From the NCBI GenBank assembly GCA_008501575.1, contig QQUO01000047.1, positions 1-24,290 on the forward strand: 24,290 bases of DNA. The letters run 5' to 3'. The notes under the pieces are model-generated. The model was not told where the DNA came from. It ran no database searches and was given only the letters and a program-made list of their open reading frames with translations. The position numbers were made by a program, and so were the translations under genes. Source of the stretch: Pseudomonadota bacterium. Lineage in GTDB: Bacteria; Pseudomonadota; Gammaproteobacteria; Xanthomonadales; Marinicellaceae. Numbering within the stretch: the stretch's first letter is position 1; the number at the start of each line of letters is the position of its first letter. Positions 7,678-14,849 of the stretch are shown here, in pieces.

Positions 7678-8010
7678 TCACAACCGCCAATCATAAACAA
7701 CCAACCCAGCCTTCTGCGCTTGTTGGTACATATTGTCGGTGCCTTTGCCGCCGGGGAATAAGGCCAGGGCGTCGGCGTAGTCGGCCATGGCTTGGTTGCG
7801 TTTGGGGCCGGCGCCGCGGCCGTATTTTTTCCAGTCGGCTTTGAATATTTTTATGGGGATGCCTTGTTCGGTAGCCCATTGTTCGCCTTCGTTATCGGCG
7901 CCTTGGGCACCGCCGGAAACGACTTCGGTAATGTTTTCGAGTCTATTTAATTGTTCGATGTCTTTCGATGTGAAGCGGTAATCACGACCGCCGGCAATGA
8001 TGAGTTTCAT
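7678..8010 (-). CDS. SLOG family protein, YspA/DUF2493-like
   Basis: Single-domain Rossmann-like protein of 110 residues from the SLOG superfamily, which binds nucleotides or related ligands. Motifs: GGRDY (7-11), VSGGAQGADNEGEQWA (about 31-46), GAGPKRNQAMADYADA (about 66-81) and LFPGGKGTDNM (about 84-94), the typical phosphate-binding turns of the family. SLOG proteins of this type are frequent in phage and mobile regions and some act as sensors for nucleotide signals in defence; the role of this one is unknown. I see no good Shine-Dalgarno sequence before ATG 8010. It sits 108 bp upstream of the unrecognised helical protein on the same strand, so the two might be cotranscribed. Confidence 0.85.
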   Translation of the reverse strand: MKLIIAGGRDYRFTSKDIEQLNRLENITEVVSGGAQGADNEGEQWATEQGIPIKIFKADWKKYGRGAGPKRNQAMADYADALALFPGGKGTDNMYQQAQKAGLVVYDWRL

Positions 8011-8152
8011 GGCGTTATTTTTGGTTTTTATAGGGGTTTTGGCGTTTGAGAACTTTACACTAACTATTGTATTGGTTATGCACTATGGTGGCCAGAAATA
8101 ATCATTGCCCATGTCACTGCATGCGACCTGATTTGTCGCTGAGGGGTTTAAT

Positions 8153-8179
8153 CGATGGGTTTAACAGGTAAACCCATCG
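8153..8179 (-). terminator. 11-bp perfect stem-loop downstream of the aro operon
   Basis: CGATGGGTTTA-ACAGG-TAAACCCATCG is a perfect 11-bp stem located 17 bp beyond the stop of the cysteine hydrolase, the last gene of the reverse-strand aroK operon. Position and stability suggest a transcript 3' end or RNase barrier. On the reverse strand the stem is followed by ATTAAACC rather than a U tract, so intrinsic termination is doubtful. The sequence GGGTTTAA is also repeated directly just before it (from 8144). Confidence 0.4.
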
Positions 8180-8196
8180 CTCTGGGTATGTGGCGT

Positions 8197-8736
8197 TTAC
8201 TTCAGTAAATTTGAGATTTGTTTAAAGTTCGGGTGTTCAGCGGTTTGCATCAGTTCAAACAGTATCATTTCGGTGGATGTTTTGATGGCGCCGGCGTCTT
8301 TCATGCGCTCTAAACCGAGTTGCTTATTCGATGGTTTGCGTGATGAAATGGCGTCTTGGTTAATGGCCACTTGATAGCCTTCATTGAGCATTCCCAAAAC
8401 AGTTTGGTACACACAAACATGGGATTCGATGCCGGTGACGATGACCTGATTGCGGTCGCTGTCTTTCAGTGCCTTCAACACTTCATCATTGCCACAACCA
8501 CTGAAAGTGATTTTCTCGATGGCTTTATGATTAACTAAATTTTCTTTAATGGCATCCACAGTGTAACCCAGACCTTGGGGATATTGTTCCATCCAGATAA
8601 TCGGCATGTCCAAAATTTCAGCCGCTTTTATCATAATGTTGATTTCCTTAATGAGATCATCAGCACCATGAATTAAACTGGCTAAGCGGCCTTGGACATC
8701 GATTATCATCAGCGCGCTGTTTTCGGGTTTAAACAT
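8197..8736 (-). CDS. Isochorismatase-like cysteine hydrolase
   Basis: Cytoplasmic alpha/beta hydrolase of the isochorismatase superfamily, 179 residues. The catalytic triad is visible: D13 in MIIDVQG, K75 in EKITFSG and C108 in GIESHVCVYQT. Single-domain members near 180-210 residues act on amides (for example nicotinamidase-like or YcaC-like enzymes) or have unknown substrates; this one lacks features that would fix a substrate, and a role with isochorismate is not implied. Its ATG overlaps the stop of the SPOR gene (TAATG), so it is translationally coupled as the last gene of aroK-aroB-SPOR. That appendage is not part of the usual operon in model species. Confidence 0.88.
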   Translation of the reverse strand: MFKPENSALMIIDVQGRLASLIHGADDLIKEINIMIKAAEILDMPIIWMEQYPQGLGYTVDAIKENLVNHKAIEKITFSGCGNDEVLKALKDSDRNQVIVTGIESHVCVYQTVLGMLNEGYQVAINQDAISSRKPSNKQLGLERMKDAGAIKTSTEMILFELMQTAEHPNFKQISNLLK

Positions 8737-9500
8737 TAATATTCTCCTGCTAAAGATGACAAGGGTCTTAACCAGGCATCACTCGCTAAGTTTTTGGGTA
8801 AATTATTTCGAGCCATATCAGCATCATCACGGCTGGGGTAATGACCATAAATCACCACCCACCACGGCGCATCATTGGCCCGGGTTTCAACAATTCGGTA
8901 ATCATGATCGGTTAATTGTTGTTGCCTGATAAAGGCTTCGAGGTTTTGCTGGTTGGCGACCCCGATAATTTGGATGGTCCAGTGATCCGGGTAATGCTGA
9001 AACCAATTATCGCCGACATAGTCCGGGGCTTGGGTGCTTGCGGCAACCTGGTCAGCGGTTGTTACTTGGTCGGTATCCGGTAACTCGACTTCCGGCTGAT
9101 CCGGTTCGGCCACTACGTTACTTTGTGGTGGTTGCTCTGTGACCTTCTCTTGCGGGGTTTCGGCCATGGGATTGACAACGGGCTGTTCCGGTGCGTTGTC
9201 AGTCATGGATTCAACACCTGTCGGGGGATCTAAAGGATTAATTGAATCATCTTCTGATAATTGTTCAACATCTTCGGCTTGAGTCGCCGCTTTGGCCTTA
9301 ATATTCTCAATGGTTGCGGTTGGCCGTTTGCTGCCTTTTGGGGCACAGACCCAACGGTCTTTAGCGGCATAACACACCACTTCACTTCGCTCACTGTCTG
9401 CTTCCGGATTGTCGTCTATGTCCGGCAGTTCCTGGGCTTGACCCAAACCATTGATAAACAGCAAGGCAACGAGATGACATGTGGTTAATAACAATTTCAT
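8736..9500 (-). CDS. SPOR-domain envelope protein in the DamX position
   Basis: Exported or membrane-anchored protein of 254 residues. A hydrophobic N-terminus (about 1-22, MKLLLTTCHLVALLFINGLG then QAQ) looks like a cleavable signal peptide. Residues 25-160 are acidic, rich in Pro, Gln and Val and low in complexity. The C-terminal 85 residues (HWTIQIIGVANQQNLEAF to WVVIYGHYPSRDDA) form a SPOR domain, which binds denuded peptidoglycan at division sites. Gene order after aroK-aroB is that of E. coli damX, so a cell-division role is likely. DamX has an internal membrane helix rather than a signal peptide, so orthology is not certain. Its start overlaps the aroB stop by 4 bp. Confidence 0.82.
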   Translation of the reverse strand: MKLLLTTCHLVALLFINGLGQAQELPDIDDNPEADSERSEVVCYAAKDRWVCAPKGSKRPTATIENIKAKAATQAEDVEQLSEDDSINPLDPPTGVESMTDNAPEQPVVNPMAETPQEKVTEQPPQSNVVAEPDQPEVELPDTDQVTTADQVAASTQAPDYVGDNWFQHYPDHWTIQIIGVANQQNLEAFIRQQQLTDHDYRIVETRANDAPWWVVIYGHYPSRDDADMARNNLPKNLASDAWLRPLSSLAGEY

Positions 9501-10582
9501 TTCTCTACTCCTTCGCGACAGGCATCAATGGACTCAGCAATGACATCTTCCGGCACATCTGCGGCGATAAAGGCCTGACCCATGCCACGCATTAAAATCA
9601 AACGGTGCTGTCCTGATTGGGCTTTTTTATCTAAACGCATGGCGTGAATTATCTGTTCTGCGGTGTATTTATTAGGTAGCGCATGGGGCAAATCAAAGGC
9701 TGCAATTAATTCAATAAATTGCGCTTTTAATCCCGGTTCGGCATGGCCTAATCTGACCGACAAGTCAGCTGCCATAACCAGGCCCAAAGCCACCGCCTCA
9801 CCATGTAAATAATGGTAATCGCTGACATTTTCAATGGCATGGGCAAAGGTGTGGCCTAAATTCAACAAGGCTCGCACGCCCTGCTCTTTCTCGTCATCGC
9901 GGACAATCTCGGCTTTAAAGCCACAGCATTCGCTGATTAAATGTTGCAAGGCCTTTTGATCTTGTTGCTTAATCGCCAGTCGATTATCGTGCAACCAGCC
10001 ATAGAAATCCGGCTGGTTAATTCCGGCGTATTTTATCGCTTCACCAATACCGGCATTGAATTCACGGGGCGGTAAGGTCTGTAATGTGGCGATATTAATC
10101 AACACCGCTTGCGGTTGATGAAAAGCCCCGATAAGGTTTTTACCGGCGGTGTGATTGACGCCGGTTTTACCGCCCACGGAGGCATCAATTTGTGCCAATA
10201 AACTGGTCGGCACTTGCACAAAATCAACACCGCGCATCCAACTGGCCGCAGCAAAGCCGGTAATGTCACAGACGATGCCACCACCGACAGCGACCAATAC
10301 ATCGCTGCGATTAAAGCCCTGTTTAGCCAAGGCATCCAGAATCATTTGCCAGCTTTGGATGTTTTTATGGTTTTCTCCGGCTGCAATGACACACTCATGG
10401 ACTTCAAAACCATCTAATTCAGCGCGTAATGGCTCAAGGTACAAAGGTGCCACATTTTCGTCACTGACCAGCATCACTTTTTGGGCAGTGAGTCGTGATC
10501 GAATTTCCGCAAAGTTAAAGGCCTGTTGATCAATAACAATCGGGTATTGTTTACCGGGTATATTAAGGCTTAGTGTTTGCAT
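9497..10582 (-). CDS. aroB: 3-dehydroquinate synthase
   Basis: Second step of the shikimate pathway: converts 3-deoxy-D-arabino-heptulosonate 7-phosphate to 3-dehydroquinate, using NAD and a divalent metal in the cytoplasm. At 361 residues it has the usual length. Recognisable motifs are VAVGGGIVCDITGFAA (NAD site), PTSLLAQIDASVGGKTGVNH, the metal ligands in GIGEAIKYA (Glu), NLGHTFAHAIE (His) and YLHGEAVALG (His). It starts 4 bp after the aroK stop, and its end overlaps the SPOR gene by 4 bp, so the operon is tightly packed. Confidence 0.97.
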   Translation of the reverse strand: MQTLSLNIPGKQYPIVIDQQAFNFAEIRSRLTAQKVMLVSDENVAPLYLEPLRAELDGFEVHECVIAAGENHKNIQSWQMILDALAKQGFNRSDVLVAVGGGIVCDITGFAAASWMRGVDFVQVPTSLLAQIDASVGGKTGVNHTAGKNLIGAFHQPQAVLINIATLQTLPPREFNAGIGEAIKYAGINQPDFYGWLHDNRLAIKQQDQKALQHLISECCGFKAEIVRDDEKEQGVRALLNLGHTFAHAIENVSDYHYLHGEAVALGLVMAADLSVRLGHAEPGLKAQFIELIAAFDLPHALPNKYTAEQIIHAMRLDKKAQSGQHRLILMRGMGQAFIAADVPEDVIAESIDACREGVEK

Positions 10583-10586
10583 AAAC

Positions 10587-11117
10587 TTAAGTGTCTTTGG
10601 TCAAATAATCAGCAATTTTCTGGGCCATGCCATAGGCACTGTTGCGGCCACTGGCAAAGGTTAAATCAGCCACTGATTCATACCAGGGGTTACGTTCTTT
10701 GGCCAGTTTCATGAGTCGTTCTCGGCGCCCGGTGCCTTGTAATAAGGGTCGTTGTTTATCTCGTTTAAGGCGTTTTAATTGATGCTTCACCGCCGTTTTT
10801 AAATACACCACAGTGTGGTCTGTTGCCTGTAGCAACTGGCGACTTTCTTGCGTCACCACAACCCCACCGCCGGTGGCAATAATGCTGTTATCACGCTGCA
10901 ACAATTCAGCCAGCATGGCCCGCTCCCGGGCTCGAAATCCGGCTTCCTGCTCGATTTCAAAAATTAAATTCACCGACACACCGGTGCGTTTTTCCAGTTC
11001 CTGATCGACATCACAAAAGGTTTTGCCTAAGCGCAAGGCCAGCTGCTTCCCCACGGTTGTTTTACCGGCGCCCATAGGGCCAATAAGTATGATGTTGGCG
11101 TTTTTTGTTAGTGGCAT
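10587..11117 (-). CDS. aroK: Shikimate kinase
   Basis: Phosphorylates shikimate to shikimate-3-phosphate with ATP. The 176-residue protein shows the Walker A loop GPMGAGKTT (13-21), the shikimate-binding DVD (36-38), an EAGFRARE segment, the GGGVV loop after ATGGG, and the LID arginine region KRDKQRPLLQG. Length and motif order are typical of AroK. It is the first gene of the reverse-strand operon aroK-aroB-SPOR-cysteine hydrolase. The start at 11117 is supported by the GGG box before the ATG and the extended -10 promoter about 25 bp upstream. Confidence 0.96.
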   Translation of the reverse strand: MPLTKNANIILIGPMGAGKTTVGKQLALRLGKTFCDVDQELEKRTGVSVNLIFEIEQEAGFRARERAMLAELLQRDNSIIATGGGVVVTQESRQLLQATDHTVVYLKTAVKHQLKRLKRDKQRPLLQGTGRRERLMKLAKERNPWYESVADLTFASGRNSAYGMAQKIADYLTKDT

Positions 11118-11141
11118 AATCCCTGTCGTTTGGTTTGCGTC

Positions 11142-11150
11142 ATTGTAGCA
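11142..11150 (-). promoter_or_regulatory. Extended -10 promoter for the aroK operon
   Basis: In the 75-bp gap between hutF and aroK the reverse strand reads TGCTACAAT (11150-11142), an extended -10 (TG-N-TACAAT) whose start point would fall near 11135, giving a leader of about 18 nt. No good -35 is present, which is acceptable for extended -10 promoters. It suggests the aro operon is not simply read through from hutF. Confidence 0.45.
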
Positions 11151-11192
11151 TGGTGACTGTTGTCATTTTCTGAATTTGACGTGAAATCCAGG

Positions 11193-12449
11193 TCAGTCTA
11201 TACGCTCAATGCCAACATCATCGGCAAAAATAAGGCGGTCCAATAAAGTTTCAGCCCGGTCTCGATTTGCATCGGCCGGATTGTTTGATTGCAATGCTAA
11301 AAATGCCGGGATTTGGTTTCTGGCAATTCCACCCACTGCCTGACCACTGGCTTGAGCGCCTCCGGCAACGGCCTGTTGCCACAACCAACTACCGGCATGG
11401 GCTTGCGATTGATCGCTACACACCACCCGTTTACGCAATGATAAGCGCTGCGAGTAAGCCAGCATTTGTAATTCTTCGGCCGGGTTAATTTTGACATTAC
11501 TGTCCGAACCAATGGCCCAGCGACCGCGGTTATTTTTATAATCTTCTAAAGGAAAAATACCGTCACCGAGATTGGCTTCTGTAAGGGGACACAAACCGGC
11601 AATGGCATTTGATTGAGCCAGGTCTTTGGTTTCTTGTTCAGTGAGATGGGTGGCGTGAATCAGGCACCAGCGTTCATTGACATCGAAGTTATCCAGTAAC
11701 CAGGCAACAGGTGTCTGGCCGTACAGCGTCATACATTGATCCACTTCAGCGGTTTGTTCGGCAATATGAATATGCACCGGCGCCTCTTTAGGCAAGGCAT
11801 TGAGTACCGAGTGCATTTGTTCGGGACTAACGGCGCGCAGGGAATGGAAACATATGCCCAGTCGCTGTTGGGGTTTACGTTGCTTCTCTAAATGCGCATA
11901 CAGTTGCAGGTACTCATCAACATTTAAAGCAAAACGTTGCTGCTCTTTAAGCAATGGCTGTTCACCAAATCCGGAATAACTGTACAACACCGGTAACAGC
12001 GTAATCGGTAATTGCACTTCATCGGCGGCTTGTAAAATGGCTTCTGCCTGGGCATAAGTATTGCTCGGATCGTTTAAGTCGCGGTGCACATAATGAAATT
12101 CACAGACATTGGCATAACCGCGGTCTTTCATGGTTTGAAAGCTGCTTTTAGCGATATCATAAAAATCAGCCACATCCATGGCATTGGCCAGTTTGTACAT
12201 CAATTCACGCCACGACCAAAAATCATCATCCTCACGCAAACGGTATTCACTGCAACCGGCCATGGCACGCTGAAACACATGGCTGTGAATATTCGGCATG
12301 GCAGGAATAACCACCCGCGCTGTTTGGTCGCCCTGTTCCGCTTCAACATCACTGGCAACCGACTGAATAACGCCCTTGTCCACCACCACACGGACATTGT
12401 TGGACCAGCCATCGGGTAATAAAGCCTGTTGAAAAAAATAAGTTCGCAT
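11193..12449 (-). CDS. hutF: Formimidoylglutamate deiminase
   Basis: Histidine degradation: hydrolyses N-formimidoyl-L-glutamate to N-formyl-L-glutamate and ammonia, the branch used instead of direct HutG cleavage. It is an amidohydrolase-fold metalloenzyme. Visible motifs are the metal-binding HSH in PNIHSHVFQRAMAG, DFWSWRELMYKLA, VCEFHYVH, HIHIAEQTAEVDQC, LIHATHLTEQE and the Asp of GSDSNVKINPAEELQ. The 418 residues are about 30 fewer than most HutF proteins; the shortage appears to be at the C-terminus, which stops at LIFADDVGIERID where the family normally continues into a final beta strand. It is divergent from hutI across a 48-bp spacer, so the two are probably coregulated. Confidence 0.92.
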   Translation of the reverse strand: MRTYFFQQALLPDGWSNNVRVVVDKGVIQSVASDVEAEQGDQTARVVIPAMPNIHSHVFQRAMAGCSEYRLREDDDFWSWRELMYKLANAMDVADFYDIAKSSFQTMKDRGYANVCEFHYVHRDLNDPSNTYAQAEAILQAADEVQLPITLLPVLYSYSGFGEQPLLKEQQRFALNVDEYLQLYAHLEKQRKPQQRLGICFHSLRAVSPEQMHSVLNALPKEAPVHIHIAEQTAEVDQCMTLYGQTPVAWLLDNFDVNERWCLIHATHLTEQETKDLAQSNAIAGLCPLTEANLGDGIFPLEDYKNNRGRWAIGSDSNVKINPAEELQMLAYSQRLSLRKRVVCSDQSQAHAGSWLWQQAVAGGAQASGQAVGGIARNQIPAFLALQSNNPADANRDRAETLLDRLIFADDVGIERID

Positions 12450-12459
12450 TCTGTATAAT
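12429..12459 (+). promoter_or_regulatory. Candidate hutI promoter overlapping the hutF start
   Basis: The + strand has TTGAAA (12429-12434) and a perfect TATAAT (12454-12459) separated by 19 bp, slightly long. The start point would be near 12466, about 32 nt before the hutI ATG at 12498. The -35 lies within the first codons of divergent hutF, so the promoters overlap and one regulator could control both genes. The reverse strand carries TTGACA near 12487-12482 but no well-spaced -10 for hutF. I see no clear HutC-type palindrome. Confidence 0.45.
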
Positions 12460-12497
12460 GTGATTTTTAATTATCATCATTGTCAAATAGAACCGCC

Positions 12498-13706
12498 ATG
12501 AACTCAACGAAAAAATGCGACCTTTTAATTAAACATGCCACCATCGCCACCTGCAGTGACTTACAGGCCGTTGATGAATTATTAGAAGATGCCGCGGTCG
12601 CCATTAGCGATGGCGTGATTCAATGGATAGGCAGTTCCGCCCAAAGCGAACAATTCGACTGCGATGACGTTTATGAGCTGCAAGGTGAATTACTGACGCC
12701 GGCACTGATTGATTGTCACACCCATTTGGTGTTTGGCGGATCGCGAGCCGATGAATTTGCCCATCGTTTAGCCGGTGCCACTTATGAAGAGATTGCCCAA
12801 GCCGGTGGCGGTATTTTATCCACCGTAAAAGCCACCCGTGAAGCCAGTTACACCAGTCTGTTAGATGATACCATTCTGCGTTTATTGCACCTGAAATACC
12901 AAGGCGTGATGACGGTGGAAATTAAATCCGGCTATGGCCTTGATGTGGACAATGAAATCAAAATGCTGAAAGTCGCTCGTGCGGCCGGTGAAGCCACCGG
13001 AATCGAAGTAAAAACCACCTTACTGGCTGCCCACGCTTTACCCCCGGAATATAAGGACAACCGCGCCGGCTACATCGATTTAATCTGCAAAGAACTGATT
13101 CCGAAAGTGGCCAAAGAACAACTGGCCGATGCCGTGGATGCCTTTTGTGAAGGCATTGGCTTTACCCCGGATGAAACCCGCCGGGTATTCGATGCCGCCG
13201 CCCGCTGGGGCTTACCGGTAAAACTCCATGCCGACCAACTCAGTGATTTAGGCGGAGCCGGTCTGGTGGCCGAATACAGCGGCTTATCTGCCGATCATGT
13301 GGAATACACCTCAAAGGAAAGTATTCAGGCCATGGCTGAAAACGACACCGTGGCAACTTTACTACCCTACGCTTTTTACGCGCTGCAAGAAAAACAAAAG
13401 CCACCGATCGCCGCGTTCCGCAAATATGGCGTCGCCATGGCCATCGCCACCGACTGCAACCCCGGCACCGCCCCCACCACCCATATCCTGCAATGCCTGC
13501 ACATGGCCTGCACCCAATTCGGATTAACCATCCCCGAAGCCTGGCTCGGCGTCACCCTCAACGCCGCCAAAGCCCTCGGCATTAGCGATACAAAAGGCAG
13601 CATCGAAGTCGGCAAACAAGCCCAACTGGTGCACTGGAGAGCCCACAAACCGTCGGATATTGTTTACTGGCAGGGAGAAAATCCGGTGATTAAAATTTTT
13701 AAATAA
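12498..13706 (+). CDS. hutI: Imidazolonepropionase
   Basis: Histidine degradation: hydrolyses 4-imidazolone-5-propionate to N-formimidoyl-L-glutamate, the substrate of HutF encoded divergently. It is an amidohydrolase-fold enzyme. Motifs: LIDCHTHLVFGGSRADEF (metal HxH), EIKSGYGLD, KLHADQLSDLGGAGLVAE with the metal His, SADHVEYTS, and ATDCNPGTAPT (catalytic or metal Asp). The ATG at 12498 (MNSTKKCDLL) gives 402 residues, the usual length; an in-frame TTG at 12480 would add six residues but is less likely. No hutH, hutU or hutG is in the window. Confidence 0.95.
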   Translation: MNSTKKCDLLIKHATIATCSDLQAVDELLEDAAVAISDGVIQWIGSSAQSEQFDCDDVYELQGELLTPALIDCHTHLVFGGSRADEFAHRLAGATYEEIAQAGGGILSTVKATREASYTSLLDDTILRLLHLKYQGVMTVEIKSGYGLDVDNEIKMLKVARAAGEATGIEVKTTLLAAHALPPEYKDNRAGYIDLICKELIPKVAKEQLADAVDAFCEGIGFTPDETRRVFDAAARWGLPVKLHADQLSDLGGAGLVAEYSGLSADHVEYTSKESIQAMAENDTVATLLPYAFYALQEKQKPPIAAFRKYGVAMAIATDCNPGTAPTTHILQCLHMACTQFGLTIPEAWLGVTLNAAKALGISDTKGSIEVGKQAQLVHWRAHKPSDIVYWQGENPVIKIFK

Positions 13707-13737
13707 AAAGCACATTCCATCATCACCGCAACATATC

Positions 13738-13904
13738 CGACGTCCTCGGACTGCCCTAAGGGGCCCTACTTTTGGTGATCCGGGGACCCAGTATGCGAAG
13801 CATACAAAAGCGAAACTTTTACTAATTAAGTTTAGCGTTATGCAAAAATTATTTTTCCTGCAGGTATTAAAAATGGGTCCCCGTGTCGTGGCCCGAGGAC
13901 GTCG
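13738..13904 (-). repeat. MITE-like structured repeat element, copy B (inverted relative to copy A)
   Basis: This 167-bp element fills the gap between hutI (ends 13706) and the reverse XRE gene (ends 14015). Right arm 13874-13904 (TGGGTCCCCGTGTCGTGG and on to GACGTCG) differs from copy A's right arm at 2 of 31 positions. The left arm is split by extra sequence: CGACGTCCTCGG (13738-13749) and CGGGGACCCA (13781-13790) pair perfectly with the right arm, leaving a 31-nt bulge opposite 10 nt. Read on the reverse strand, the 83-nt spacer aligns with copy A's spacer, including AAAAGT-TTC-GCTTTT and a perfect hairpin GTATGC-TTC-GCATAC. On the + strand the arm is followed by CATTTTTTA, so the element may also terminate hutI transcripts. 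The rest of the 13707-14014 gap holds only AT-rich sequence. Confidence 0.8.
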
Positions 13905-14014
13905 CATTTTTTATTTTATAATCTAAATGACCACAGCTGTGTCTATCTATAATAAAAATCTTCGCATAGTATTACTTTGCACAACTACTAAATCGCTGTA
14001 CTTAGATATTAAAT

Positions 14015-14230
14015 TCAGGCTTCATACTGAAAAACCTCAGTCAGTTCTTGCTTAAATGCCTTGGCAATTTTAAAGGCCACTTCCAGAGAGGGTGAGTATT
14101 TGTTGTGTTCGATGGCGTTGATGGTTTGGCGGGTGACGCCCACCAAATCGGCCAGTTGTTGCTGTGTCATTTCATCATGCTGAAAGCGCAGGGTTCGGAT
14201 GTTATTGGTGATGTGATTAGTCTGACCCAT
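14015..14230 (-). CDS. Small XRE-family transcriptional regulator
   Basis: A 71-residue protein that is almost entirely one helix-turn-helix domain: TQQQLADLVGVTRQTINAIE (about 22-41) with the following helix YSPSLEVAFKIAKAF. It belongs to the short XRE group that pairs with integral membrane proteins. Its ATG overlaps the stop of the upstream membrane protein gene by one base (TGATG), so expression is coupled. It probably represses its own operon through the repeated TGACAT/ATGTCA sites at 14670-14710. Whether the membrane protein senses something for it is unknown. Confidence 0.88.
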   Translation of the reverse strand: MGQTNHITNNIRTLRFQHDEMTQQQLADLVGVTRQTINAIEHNKYSPSLEVAFKIAKAFKQELTEVFQYEA

Positions 14231-14649
14231 CAGAAGCCCTTCCTAAAAGCGCGTAATTGCTGAATCTGATTAATAATTTCTGTCAGCACCGCAACAAAGT
14301 TAATGGTATGGATAAACCAAAAGTTACCGGGCTTCCATAAGGCCACCACAATGGCCACTAAAATACCGCTATACAAGATGTACGTACTGACTGAATTTGC
14401 TTTTAAACTGATAAGCCTTGCCCGTTCATCAACAGGTTCCTGCTTATTTTTCAACGCCAAATAAACCTCACCAATTATTACGATGACAACAAAGGCACCC
14501 ATGTATTGCGCATATTGCCAAATATGTGCAGATTCCATGTTGCCATCAACAGGCGGTAATACATTTAAATAATACAGACCATAAATTACAATCGAGGCCG
14601 TTAAGACCACCCATAAGCTTTTTTCTTGATTCGTCATGTTTTTCATCAT
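14230..14649 (-). CDS. Small polytopic membrane protein paired with the XRE regulator
   Basis: Unrecognised inner-membrane protein with four likely helices: SLWVVLTASIVIYGLYYLNV, YAQYMGAFVVIVIIGEVYLA, TYILYSGILVAIVVALW and FWFIHTINFVAVLTEIINQI. A short charged loop with NKQEPVDERARLI joins helices 2 and 3, as in DUF2178-like proteins, to which the likeness is only general. The longer frame starting at ATG 14691 was rejected because that codon overlaps the predicted -10 box; the ATG pair at 14649/14646 gives about 140 residues. It is cotranscribed with the XRE regulator, an arrangement seen in many bacteria. Confidence 0.78.
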   Translation of the reverse strand: MMKNMTNQEKSLWVVLTASIVIYGLYYLNVLPPVDGNMESAHIWQYAQYMGAFVVIVIIGEVYLALKNKQEPVDERARLISLKANSVSTYILYSGILVAIVVALWKPGNFWFIHTINFVAVLTEIINQIQQLRAFRKGF

Positions 14650-14669
14650 TTCTCTATGTATAATATTTT

Positions 14670-14710
14670 TGACATGGTGTCTATTATGCATGACATTACT
14701 TTGATGTCAA
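14670..14710 (-). promoter_or_regulatory. Promoter and likely autorepressor operator of the membrane protein-XRE operon
   Basis: On the reverse strand TTGACA (14710-14705) and CATAAT (14688-14683) are 16 bp apart. The same segment contains TGACAT at 14670-14675 and 14691-14696 and ATGTCA at 14704-14709 (+ strand). The last two form a dyad with a 7-nt spacer overlapping the -35, and the two direct TGACAT copies are 21 bp (two helical turns) apart. This is what an autoregulated XRE promoter would look like. Confidence 0.6.
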
Positions 14711-14849
14711 ATATTTTTTACACAATTACTCTTAATGCTGACTTAAACTCACGGAATTTTTTATCCTGTTTGTGGTGTAATGCACAAAAATAACACCCTC
14801 TAAGTTTTTAAAATTTGCTAAAGTGGAGTCTTTCGATCCGGTGATTGCC

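Noticed and set aside
12480..12497. TTG at 12480 as start of hutI
   Set aside because: The ATG 18 bp later gives the normal HutI N-terminus and length.
13524..13907. Reverse-strand reading frame over the end of hutI and repeat copy B
   Set aside because: It overlaps hutI extensively in antisense, shows no family features, and its first part is repeat-element sequence.
14650..14691. Upstream ATG at 14691 as start of the membrane protein
   Set aside because: The codon overlaps the predicted -10 box of the operon, so it would not be in the transcript; the ATG pair at 14649/14646 fits better.
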